Of a stretch of 27,314 nt of DNA, positions 13,510 to 20,709 are shown one piece after another. Each line of letters starts with the position of its first letter. Within the stretch, counting starts at the first letter, position 1. The notes under the pieces are model-generated. The model saw only the letters and a program-made list of their open reading frames with translations, was not told where the DNA came from and made no database searches. The position numbers and the translations under genes were made by a program. The stretch is from contig JAEYPB010000074.1 of NCBI GenBank assembly GCA_023411175.1, forward strand, positions 1 to 27,314. The letters are read 5' to 3'. The DNA is from Bacillota bacterium. Its GTDB lineage: Bacteria; Bacillota; Clostridia; Christensenellales; Aristaeellaceae.

Positions 13510-14617
13510 CCAACAGACCAGACGGCGTGGAACGAAGCTGTACCGATTCCTGCTGACCGCGCACCGAAATGCAACCCTGAACGCCTTCACCACCTTGCTG
13601 GCGGTTGGCATTGCGCTGCTATTGGCGTTTATCCTGATTTTCATGGTCAGCCGTGCGCCTGGCGAGGCGATCTACCAATTCCTGATTGGACCGTTTACCT
13701 CGGTTCGGCAGATAGGGAATATCCTGACCACGGCGTCCATGATCGGGTTTACGGGCGTGGCGGTGTGCCTGATGTTCCAGGCGTCGATGTTCAACATGGC
13801 GGCCGAGGGCGCTTGCTTTCTGGGCGCGCTCGCGGCGGCGGGCTTGACGACCAAACTCACGCTGCCGCCGGCATTGGCTCTCGCTGCGCCCTTGGTTGCG
13901 GGCATCGCGGTTGGCGCGCTGGTGGGGATGGTTCCGGGCGTGCTACGGGCGCGGTTGGGCGCTAACGAGATGGTTTCTTCGCTTATGCTCAACTACATAT
14001 CGCTCTACGGCGCGCTGTTTCTGCTCAAGAATTACCTGATCGACAAGACCGCCGGCCAGATCGCGACCGGGAAGATCCCCAAGTCGTCAAAGCTCATAAA
14101 CATCCTTCCGGGCACGGGAATGCATGCGGGGGTAATTCTTGTTGTGTTGGTGGTGGTGCTTGCCTACCTATACCTATACAAGACGAAGCATGGCAGCCAG
14201 TTGCGCATGTACGGCCAAAACCCGGATTTTGCGCGCTATGCGGGTGTAAATGTTGCGGGGGTGATCATATCCTCGCAGATGATGGGCGGCGCGGTCGCGG
14301 GGTTGGGCGGCGCGGTAGAGGTTTTGGGCATGTACCAGCGCTTCCAATGGACGGCGTTGCCCGGCTACGGCTGGGATGGGATCATCATCGCGATTCTGGC
14401 GCGCAACAAGCCGCAGTTTGTGCCGCTGGCAGCGGTATTCATCGGGTATCTGCGCACAGGCGCAAATATGATGAATACGTACGCCGACGTGCCCAAAGAG
14501 CTGATTACGGTGATTCAGGCGATTTTGATGATTCTGGTGACCGCGGCGGCGCTGACAGGGGGACTCAAGCAGCGGGTTGCGGTAAAGGAGGCGCTTGGCG
14601 GTGGCACAGATCAATGA
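13502..14617 (+). CDS. nucleoside ABC transporter permease 1
   Basis: This 371-residue inner-membrane protein of the BPD_transp_2 (branched-chain amino acid/ribose/BMP) permease type has about nine to ten hydrophobic segments, the first at residues about 27-50. The cytosolic coupling region is VGMVPGVLRARLGANEMVSSLMLNY, spanning residues about 137-161, with the family's NE-V-S-LMLNY pattern. GGAVAGLGGAVEVLG follows near 265. The N-terminal 25 residues are basic. It pairs with the next permease to form the channel. The start overlaps the ATPase gene and the end overlaps permease 2. Confidence 0.9.
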   Translation: MHSQQTRRRGTKLYRFLLTAHRNATLNAFTTLLAVGIALLLAFILIFMVSRAPGEAIYQFLIGPFTSVRQIGNILTTASMIGFTGVAVCLMFQASMFNMAAEGACFLGALAAAGLTTKLTLPPALALAAPLVAGIAVGALVGMVPGVLRARLGANEMVSSLMLNYISLYGALFLLKNYLIDKTAGQIATGKIPKSSKLINILPGTGMHAGVILVVLVVVLAYLYLYKTKHGSQLRMYGQNPDFARYAGVNVAGVIISSQMMGGAVAGLGGAVEVLGMYQRFQWTALPGYGWDGIIIAILARNKPQFVPLAAVFIGYLRTGANMMNTYADVPKELITVIQAILMILVTAAALTGGLKQRVAVKEALGGGTDQ

Positions 14618-15599
14618 CTTATTTGCGCAGCTATGGCAGGGGCTGCTGCCGGCACTCAGGGTAATCGGCTCGGAGAGCTTTTTATACTCGGTTCTCCGGT
14701 TGTCAACGCCCATTTTGCTGGCGACGATGGCGGTGCTGGTGAGCGATCGCGCGGGAGCGACCAACATCAGCATCGAGGGCAGCATGCTGTTTGCGGCGCT
14801 GATGGGGGTGGTTGGCAGCGCCTATACCGGCAGCGCGTGGCTTGGGCTGGTTGCGGCGATTTTGTCGGGTATGGGGTTTGCGCTGCTGCTGTCGCTGTTT
14901 CATTTGAAGCTGAAGACAAATCTGATTTTGACTTGCATTGCGCTCAATAGCCTGTCGAGCGGGTTGACGGTATTTATCCTGTATCTGCTGACGGGGGATC
15001 GCGGGGTATCCACGGCGCTGCGAAGCGTGGATTTGCCGAAGGTGGAGCTGCCGCTTATTCGGGATATTCCCTTTGTGGGGGCGGTATTATCGGGGCAAAA
15101 CGCGCTGACCTACATCGCGATCCTGACGGTTGTGGCGGTAGCGGTGCTCTTGTATCATACGAAGTTGGGCGCATACATCCGGGCCGTGGGGGAGAATCCG
15201 CAGGCGGTGGAGACATCGGGGCGTTCCGCGCGCAAGATTCGGTTCATCGCACTCATTATTTCGGGCGCGATCGCGGGCATGGGCGGCGCATTCATGTCGA
15301 TGGCGTATGTGAGCGGGTTTACGAAGGATATGGTATCGGGGCGCGGGTTCATTGCGCTGGCGGCGGAGGCGATGGGGCGTGGGCATCCGCTGTGGTCGGC
15401 GCTGTCGTCGCTGCTGTTCGGATTTGCGGATTCGCTGGCGAACAACCTGCAGGTATTGGGCATTCCGAGCGACATCGCGCGCATGTTCCCATACGTCCTG
15501 ACCGTGGCCGCACTATCGCTCTACGCCGCTCGCGGTCGTGCCGGGCGCAAGCTCGCCCGCACCAGAAGGGTCTCGGGCGGATCGCTGCAACGTTCCTGA
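14601..15599 (+). CDS. nucleoside ABC transporter permease 2
   Basis: The protein is 332 residues from GTG 14601, which is nine bases after AGGAGG; a TTG at 14595 is only three bases from that site. It shows TPILLATMAVLVSDRAGATNISIEGSM-type features (GATNISIEG near residue 55) diagnostic of the second permease of BMP-family importers. Also present are LKLKTNLILTCIALN, GENPQAVETSGRS and GAIAGMGGAFMSM. About eight to nine hydrophobic segments are visible, and the C-terminus is strongly basic. It completes the importer begun by the binding protein at 10812. Confidence 0.9.
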   Translation: MAQINDLFAQLWQGLLPALRVIGSESFLYSVLRLSTPILLATMAVLVSDRAGATNISIEGSMLFAALMGVVGSAYTGSAWLGLVAAILSGMGFALLLSLFHLKLKTNLILTCIALNSLSSGLTVFILYLLTGDRGVSTALRSVDLPKVELPLIRDIPFVGAVLSGQNALTYIAILTVVAVAVLLYHTKLGAYIRAVGENPQAVETSGRSARKIRFIALIISGAIAGMGGAFMSMAYVSGFTKDMVSGRGFIALAAEAMGRGHPLWSALSSLLFGFADSLANNLQVLGIPSDIARMFPYVLTVAALSLYAARGRAGRKLARTRRVSGGSLQRS

Positions 15600-15616
15600 T
15601 CCTGGCGTGACGCGAG

Positions 15617-15652
15617 CCCCGCATCCAACTTCTTCGGGCGGGATGCGCGGGG
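15617..15652 (+). terminator. imperfect inverted repeat after the nucleoside importer operon
   Basis: CCCCGCATCC (15617-15626) can pair with GGATGCGCGGGG (15641-15652) with a two-base bulge. There is no T-run. It lies 17 bases past the last permease stop and may form the mRNA end with processing. Confidence 0.3.
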
Positions 15653-15680
15653 AAGGTTCAACATATTCTGTGCCTGTGTA

Positions 15681-15806
15681 CGCCTGCGCTACTTCAGCCG
15701 TTCATACAACACCCCGCCGACGGCGCTGACTTTGGCGGTAGCGTCGATGGCGGGCTTCGCCTTTTCTAAATACCGGTTCAAGGGCAAGGCCGAAGAGCTG
15801 GCCAAG
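15681..15806 (+). pseudogene. fragment of a carbohydrate ABC transporter permease (MalG-like)
   Basis: In one frame the translation reads RLRYFSRSYNT, a few unrelated residues, then TALTLAVASMAGFAFSKYRF and KGKAEELAK. The AVASMAGFAFSKYRFKGK segment matches the third-helix region of MalG-like sugar permeases, where it normally sits about 100 residues into a 280-residue protein. There is no start, no ribosome site and no continuation into the EAA loop. It is read as a relic of a deleted gene. The rest of the 398-base gap 15600-15997 holds only two inverted repeats. Confidence 0.4.
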
Positions 15807-15830
15807 CGCAGCAGAAGAACAACCACATGC

Positions 15831-15863
15831 CAAACCCGGGGATGGGCCTCATCCCCGGGTTTG
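15831..15863. terminator. 14-bp perfect hairpin between convergent genes
   Basis: CAAACCCGGGGATG (15831-15844) pairs perfectly with CATCCCCGGGTTTG (15850-15863) around a 5-nt loop. The A-rich and T-rich stem ends suit bidirectional termination, but no separate T-run follows. It separates the plus-strand importer operon from the minus-strand dehydrogenase gene. Confidence 0.6.
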
Positions 15864-15997
15864 GTTGGAATAGACCGGATTCTGTTTGGGGGTGGATTGG
15901 AAGTATGGACAGCGGGCGTTCACTGCGCGCGAAGCTTCATGAATCTTTATAACACTTATCGGACGGACCCCAGTCTCCAAAATAAAGGAATCAGCCG

Positions 15998-16957
15998 TTA
16001 GAGATTGATCACGTTGACCGGCTCGCCCTTCAGGAAGGCCGCCAAGTTGTTTACCGCGATGTCCATCAGCCGCTTGCGGCTCTCTTTGGGCGCCCAGCTG
16101 ATGTGCGGGGTGATCAGGCAGTTGGGCGCTTGCAGCAGCGGGTTGTCGGGGCGGATGGGTTCGACGGAGACCACATCCAGCCCCGCCGCGTAGACCTTGC
16201 CGCTTGCCAGCGCGTCCGCCAGGTCCTGCTCCACGATGAGGGGGCCGCGGCTGTTGTTGATGAGAATGACGCCCGGCTTCATCTTTTCGATGGTTTCTTT
16301 GCGGATGATCCCCTGGGTTTCCGGCGTGAGCGCGCAGTGCAGCGAAATCACGTCGGACTCAGCCAGCAGTTCGTCCAGCGAGACGTATTCGGCGATCTCT
16401 GACCCGGATGGACTGAGGTTTTTGTCCATCGCAATCACCCGCATGCCCAGGGCTTTCGCGATGCGGCCCGTGGCCTGGCCGATCCGGCCGAAGCCGATGA
16501 TGCCCATTGTTTTTCTGGAAAGCTCGATGAGGGGATAATCCCAGAAGCAGAAATCCTCGCTCGTCGTCCAGCGCCCGCCGCGCACCGCCTTGGCATGGTG
16601 CGCCACGTGGTGGCAGATTTCCAGCAGCAGCGCGATGGCGTACTGGCCGACGGCGTCGGTGCCGTAGCTCGGCACGTTGGCTACCGGGATGTTCCGGGCC
16701 TTAGCCGCCGTTGTGTCCACCACATTGTAGCCGGTGGCCAGCACGCCGATGAAGCGGATGCCGGGGCAAGCGTCCATCACTTCCGCCGTGAGGAGCGTCT
16801 TGTTGGTGTAGACGATCTCCGCGTCCCCGATGCGCTCCACGATGGATTCCGGCGGCGTGCGGTCGTACACCGTCAGTTCGCCAAGATTTTTCAGGCCATC
16901 CCAGCTCAGATCCCCGGGGTTTAATGTGTACCCGTCCAGTACGACAATTTCCGGCAC
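15998..16957 (-). CDS. D-isomer-specific 2-hydroxyacid dehydrogenase (copy A)
   Basis: This 319-residue NAD-dependent oxidoreductase has dinucleotide motif GFGRIG (155-160) followed by D178, which favours NAD over NADP. The family triad is complete: R237 in NNSRGPL, E266 in SVEP and H285 in TPHISWA. The overall match is to glycerate/hydroxypyruvate reductase-like members. It interconverts a D-2-hydroxy acid and a 2-oxo acid. The start is GTG at 16957, with AGGGGG seven bases upstream. It has its own promoter and is separated from the upstream aldolase gene by 76 bases, so it may be expressed separately from the rest of the cluster. Confidence 0.88.
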   Translation of the reverse strand: MPEIVVLDGYTLNPGDLSWDGLKNLGELTVYDRTPPESIVERIGDAEIVYTNKTLLTAEVMDACPGIRFIGVLATGYNVVDTTAAKARNIPVANVPSYGTDAVGQYAIALLLEICHHVAHHAKAVRGGRWTTSEDFCFWDYPLIELSRKTMGIIGFGRIGQATGRIAKALGMRVIAMDKNLSPSGSEIAEYVSLDELLAESDVISLHCALTPETQGIIRKETIEKMKPGVILINNSRGPLIVEQDLADALASGKVYAAGLDVVSVEPIRPDNPLLQAPNCLITPHISWAPKESRKRLMDIAVNNLAAFLKGEPVNVINL

Positions 16958-16981
16958 TTCTTTACCCCCTTATGTCCCTAT

Positions 16982-17009
16982 AATATAGGAAAAATTCCTG
17001 GAGTGTCCG
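16982..17009 (-). promoter_or_regulatory. promoter of dehydrogenase copy A, overlapping palindromes
   Basis: On the minus strand, CGGACA (17009-17004) is 16 bp from TATATT (16987-16982). The -10 is inside the palindrome CCTATA-A-TATAGG (16977-16989). GAGTG-TCCG-CACTC (17001-17014) overlaps the -35 and could also form the 3' hairpin of the preceding aldolase transcript. Confidence 0.5.
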
Positions 17010-17033
17010 CACTCGGCAGACGAGATTGCGGCG

Positions 17034-17825
17034 TTATAGGGAGTTGGCCGCCGCGCGCATTTTCGCGCCTTCGTTCGTCCAGAATTGCCGAAGCACCGCG
17101 AACTGATCGCCCAAGCAGAAGTGCCGGACGCCCAAGTCGATGTAGTATTGCGCCGCCTCGGGTGCGGGGATTTCGCAGCGAGGCTGCACGCCGTGCTTCA
17201 GCGCGGCTTCGATCATGCGGCGTTCGGCGGCCTTCGCCTCCGGGGCGTGGTCGGCGAAGTTTACGCCCATGCTCATCGAATAGTCCGACGGCCCAAACTG
17301 CACCATGTCCACGCCCGGGACCGCGCAGATTTCCTCGATGTTCTTCATCGCCTCGGCCTTCTCAATCATGAAGCACAATACCACCTCGCTCAGCCGCTTT
17401 GCGTGGTCCAGCTGCGACATGTGGCTCTGGGTGCCGATGAAGCGGCGGTTGGGGAAGCCGTACATGCCACCAAATTCGGGCGTCTCGGGCTTCAGCATTT
17501 TCACGGATTCCGCCACTTCTGCGGCGTTGCGGCAGTCGGTGAAGAGGATTGCCTGGAACCCGGCGGCGACGGCCTTCTGAGCCACATAGCCGCGGTTCAA
17601 AAAGTCCACTTTGATCATCGTGCCCATGTCGTGCAGCTCCGCCGCCCGAGCCAGGTTTTCAAGGTCTGCCTGGGTGAACGGCGCGTATTCCGCGACAAAT
17701 TCCGCATAGTCAAAATGCCCGATTGTGCCTAGAGCCTCCATGTAAAATGGCCAGGTGCTCCAGAGCCTCGTCGCGGTGGAAGGTAGGTTTTGGTTCAACA
17801 GGCGGCGCAGTTTGTTCTCCTTCAT
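17034..17825 (-). CDS. HpcH/HpaI-family aldolase-like protein with altered active site
   Basis: The protein is 263 residues from ATG 17825, preceded by AAAGGAAG at nine bases; an in-frame ATG at 17843 lacks a ribosome site. The TIM-barrel class II aldolase family is recognised from CFMIEKAEAM with metal ligand E155 and VDMVQFGPSDYSMSMG with metal ligand D181. Canonical HpaI aldolases use a His in a GEHAP motif and an Arg in a VRVP motif. Here the equivalents appear to be Y47 (AEYAPF) and K72 (MIKVDF). It may therefore be a lyase with different substrate or chemistry. An attenuator-like hairpin lies just upstream, between it and the dehydrogenase gene. Confidence 0.8.
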   Translation of the reverse strand: MKENKLRRLLNQNLPSTATRLWSTWPFYMEALGTIGHFDYAEFVAEYAPFTQADLENLARAAELHDMGTMIKVDFLNRGYVAQKAVAAGFQAILFTDCRNAAEVAESVKMLKPETPEFGGMYGFPNRRFIGTQSHMSQLDHAKRLSEVVLCFMIEKAEAMKNIEEICAVPGVDMVQFGPSDYSMSMGVNFADHAPEAKAAERRMIEAALKHGVQPRCEIPAPEAAQYYIDLGVRHFCLGDQFAVLRQFWTNEGAKMRAAANSL

Positions 17826-17845
17826 GTCAGATCTTCCTTTCATAG

Positions 17846-17876
17846 AAAACGGGCGCCTTTTTGGATAGGGCGCCCG
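17846..17876 (-). terminator. intrinsic terminator/attenuator between dehydrogenase B and the aldolase-like gene
   Basis: On the minus strand CGGGCGCC (17876-17869), an 11-nt loop and GGCGCCCG (17857-17850) are followed by TTTT (17849-17846). The 8-bp stem is all G-C. It would reduce transcription into the HpcH-type gene. Confidence 0.65.
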
Positions 17877-17882
17877 CTCACG

Positions 17883-18851
17883 CTACGGGTTGAGCCAGTT
17901 TTGGGGTTGCCTGCCGCTCATCACGTCGATGATTACCTGCGCGTCAAATCGGCTGACAGCGTCGAAGGTCTCCTTGGTATCGCCCGCCTGGTGCGGGGTG
18001 ATCACGATGTTGTCCAGCGTGAAGAGCGGGTTGTCCCGGTCGGTGGGCTCGGATTCAAAAACGTCCAGGCCCGCGCCGGCGATCCAGCCTTCCTTAAGCG
18101 CCCGGTAGAGCGCGCTCTGGCTGACCACCGGGCCCCGCGCCACGTTGACCAGGATGGCCTCGGGCTTCATCTTGCGGAAGACCTCTTCGTTAAAGAGGCC
18201 CGCCGTCTCTCTGGTGCCCGGCACGTGCAGCGAGATGATGTCCGACCGGCGGACGACGGTTTCAAAGTCTGCGATTGTGACACCCAGCGCTTTTGCGGTC
18301 TCGTGGTTTGGGAACATGTCGTAGGCCAGGATCTCCGCAGGGCCGAACCCGGACAAGAGCTTTGCCACGTTCTGGGCGATCGCGCCGAACCCGATCAGGC
18401 CGTACACCTTGTGGTGGATCGTATGGCCCGCGTAGCGCATCCAATCGCCCGCTCGGGTGGTCTTGTCCAGATTGATCAGGTTGCGGTAGACCGCCAGCGC
18501 CTGCAGGATGGTCATTTCGGCCACCGAGTCGCTGTTCATGCCACGGGCGTTGCATACCTTGACGCCGTGGCGCTTGGCGGCTTCCAAGTCAATCGATTCG
18601 ACGCCGATGCCGAACCGCGCCAGCACCTTGAGGTTCGGGCACGCTTCGAAAAGCTCCTCGGTCCACGCGTCACAGCCGACGATCGCGGCGCAGATATCCG
18701 CGCCGACCGCCTTGATCTCCTCCGCCGTCATGACGCGCTCGCCCTGGTAGGAGAGGACCTCAAAGCCGTTCTCCTCCAGCAGCGCTTTGGCCCGCGTACA
18801 ATGCGTTTCAAACAGGGATTTGGGAATGGTGTTGAGAACCTTTGGTTTCAT
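17883..18851 (-). CDS. D-isomer-specific 2-hydroxyacid dehydrogenase (copy B, phosphoglycerate-dehydrogenase-like)
   Basis: This 322-residue protein has the catalytic triad R239 (NVARGPVV), E268 (VFESEP) and H287 (TPHQAG), with D178 at the cofactor ribose position favouring NAD. The dinucleotide motif reads GFGAIAQ (154-160), so the third glycine of GxGxxG is Ala. It is closer to PGDH-type members (RFGIGVESIDLEAAKRHG) than copy A, and has no ACT or regulatory domain. It starts 29 bases after the permease gene, in the transporter operon, so it should act on the imported compound or a metabolite of it. Confidence 0.88.
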   Translation of the reverse strand: MKPKVLNTIPKSLFETHCTRAKALLEENGFEVLSYQGERVMTAEEIKAVGADICAAIVGCDAWTEELFEACPNLKVLARFGIGVESIDLEAAKRHGVKVCNARGMNSDSVAEMTILQALAVYRNLINLDKTTRAGDWMRYAGHTIHHKVYGLIGFGAIAQNVAKLLSGFGPAEILAYDMFPNHETAKALGVTIADFETVVRRSDIISLHVPGTRETAGLFNEEVFRKMKPEAILVNVARGPVVSQSALYRALKEGWIAGAGLDVFESEPTDRDNPLFTLDNIVITPHQAGDTKETFDAVSRFDAQVIIDVMSGRQPQNWLNP

Positions 18852-18880
18852 GGTTTCGCGCTCCCGTCTTCATGAAAGAT

Positions 18881-19717
18881 TTATCCCTTGACCGCGCCTG
18901 CGGTGAGGCCCGCGATGATGTAGCGTTGGAGGAAGAACGAGATCAGGATGATCGGCAGTGTGATGACAACCGACGAGGCCATGATGCCGCCCCAGTCCAC
19001 GTTGGAGTAGGAGATGAACTGGTAGATTGCCAGCGGCAGCGTCAGCGTCTTCGTGGAGCTCAGGATCAACGCAAACATAAAGTTGTTCCAGGAAAAGATG
19101 AACGCCAGGATCCCGCAGGTGAGAATGCCGGGGGAAGCCAGCGGCAGCATGATGCGCAGGAACGCGCCGCACTTTGTGCAGCCGTCCACCCACGCGGACT
19201 GCTCCAGCTCCTTTGGAAGCGTCTCGAAGTACGGGATCATGATCCAGATGATCAGCGGCAGGGAGACGATCAGGTGGCACAAAATCAGCGCGGTGTAGGT
19301 GCCGGTCAGGTGAAGCTTGGAGAACATCGTGTACCAGGGCACCAGAAACGAGATTGCCGGGATGATCCGGATCATCAGGATAATGCCGGAGAACAGGTGC
19401 ATCCGCTCCCGCGCGATCGAATAGGAGGCTGGAAGGCCCATCACCAGCGCAATCATCGTGGATACGAAGCTGATGATGAAGCTGTTCAGGATCGGCGCCT
19501 TGAAGTTGTACTTCACAAAGACGTTAAAGAAGTTTTTGAGTGTTGGGGTGAAGTCAAACATCTTCTTGACATTCAGAATCTGCGCGTTTGTTTTGAACGA
19601 GGCAAGCAGCATCCAGACCAGCGGGAACAGTACCACCACCAGGATGACCGCCACCAACAGGCAGAACAGGATCTTTTTCTGAATCTTCCGCGTGCGGGAC
19701 TGGGCGAAGGAGTTCAT
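18881..19717 (-). CDS. carbohydrate ABC transporter permease, MalG type
   Basis: This 278-residue protein has six hydrophobic segments: residues about 15-37, 75-97, 107-130, 139-160, 183-206 and 243-265. The EAA coupling loop is ELEQSAWVDGCTKCGAFLRI, with LPLASPG directly after. It is the second inner-membrane subunit of a CUT1-type importer, paired with the gene at 19718. Its ATG directly follows the TAA of that gene (TAAATG). The importer has no ATPase gene here; CUT1 systems in Firmicutes often share an MsmK/MsmX-type ATPase encoded elsewhere. Confidence 0.9.
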   Translation of the reverse strand: MNSFAQSRTRKIQKKILFCLLVAVILVVVLFPLVWMLLASFKTNAQILNVKKMFDFTPTLKNFFNVFVKYNFKAPILNSFIISFVSTMIALVMGLPASYSIARERMHLFSGIILMIRIIPAISFLVPWYTMFSKLHLTGTYTALILCHLIVSLPLIIWIMIPYFETLPKELEQSAWVDGCTKCGAFLRIMLPLASPGILTCGILAFIFSWNNFMFALILSSTKTLTLPLAIYQFISYSNVDWGGIMASSVVITLPIILISFFLQRYIIAGLTAGAVKG

Positions 19718-20605
19718 TTACATGTCCACCTCCGTCCGGCTCTTGAGCTTGATGGTCAGGGCGGCGATCAGCATGACGATCAGGAAGAACATGATCAGCG
19801 TCGAGGACGCCTCCCCGAACTCCATGAATTCGAATGCCTGGCGGTAGGCGAGGATGTTCATCGTCTCGGTGGAGAAGCCTGGTCCGCCCTGTGTCATCGA
19901 ATAGAGGATGTCGAATGTCTTGAGTACGTCGATCAGCCGGAGAAGCGCCGCCGTGTAGATCGTGGGTCTCAGAAGCGGCAAAGTGATCTTCATCGTCGTC
20001 TGGAAGGATGTGGCGCCGTCCACCAGCGCCGACTCGTAGGACTCCGTCGGAATCGCCGAAAGTCCCGCCAGCACGATCAGCATCACCATCGGCGCCCACT
20101 GCCAGACGTCGACCGCCACCAGCGAGTAAAGTGCGTTGGCCGTGGAACCCAGCCAGTCAATCTTCGGGCCGCCGGCAGAACGGATGATGTAGTTGAGGAT
20201 GCCGATGGAAGGCTCGTAGATGAGTTTCCACACCATGCCGACCGCCACGGGCGTCGCGACCATTGGCAGAAGGAACGCGGTCTTGGTCAGATTTTTGCCG
20301 CGGAATTCCCGGTTCAGGAACAGCGCAATGAGGATGCCCAGCGCCAGCTCGAAAATGAGCGCGACCGCCGCAAACAGGAAGGTCCGCCATGCGGCCATCG
20401 GAAAGCGGCTGGACGTGAACATTTCGAAGTAATTGCCAAGGCCGACGTATTCCCAGGGAATGTTGGCCGACATGCGCCAGGAATGGAAGCTCAGGATCAG
20501 CGTGTAGAGGATTGGGAACAGCACCATCGCGAGCACGAAGAGGATCGTGGGCACGGTGAACAGGTACTTCAGGTTCCTGTCCACCCAGCTTCCGGCTCTT
20601 TTCAT
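19718..20605 (-). CDS. carbohydrate ABC transporter permease, MalF/UgpA type
   Basis: This 295-residue protein has six hydrophobic segments, the first at about 14-35. The EAA loop is PTESYESALVDGATSFQTTM, followed by ITLPLLRPT. FDILYSMTQGGPG near the C-terminus is a hallmark of MalF-like CUT1 permeases. The ATG at 20605 lies nine bases after GGAGG. An overlapping ATG at 20612 is out of frame. An intrinsic terminator lies between it and the upstream binding-protein gene. Confidence 0.9.
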   Translation of the reverse strand: MKRAGSWVDRNLKYLFTVPTILFVLAMVLFPILYTLILSFHSWRMSANIPWEYVGLGNYFEMFTSSRFPMAAWRTFLFAAVALIFELALGILIALFLNREFRGKNLTKTAFLLPMVATPVAVGMVWKLIYEPSIGILNYIIRSAGGPKIDWLGSTANALYSLVAVDVWQWAPMVMLIVLAGLSAIPTESYESALVDGATSFQTTMKITLPLLRPTIYTAALLRLIDVLKTFDILYSMTQGGPGFSTETMNILAYRQAFEFMEFGEASSTLIMFFLIVMLIAALTIKLKSRTEVDM

Positions 20606-20652
20606 GCTTCATCGCCTCCGTTTCGTAAGCGTAGGCTTGTTTCAGCGTTTTG

Positions 20653-20692
20653 AAAACCCGCGCAGCACCTGCCGGTAGCAAGTGCTGCGCGG
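20653..20692 (-). terminator. intrinsic terminator/attenuator after the sugar-type binding protein gene
   Basis: On the minus strand CCGCGCAGCAC (20692-20682), a 13-nt loop and GTGCTGCGCGG (20668-20658) are followed by GTTTT (to 20653). It begins 18 bases after the binding-protein stop, parallel to the arrangement in the nucleoside importer. Confidence 0.8.
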
Positions 20693-20709
20693 CGCGGGGT
20701 GTCGAGCGC

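Noticed and set aside
18842..20653. 603-codon plus-strand frame antisense to the two permease genes
   Set aside because: The predicted protein is an unstructured His/Asp/Gln/Arg-rich string with no family features, while the opposite strand has textbook permeases with EAA loops. It is a shadow frame caused by high third-position GC.
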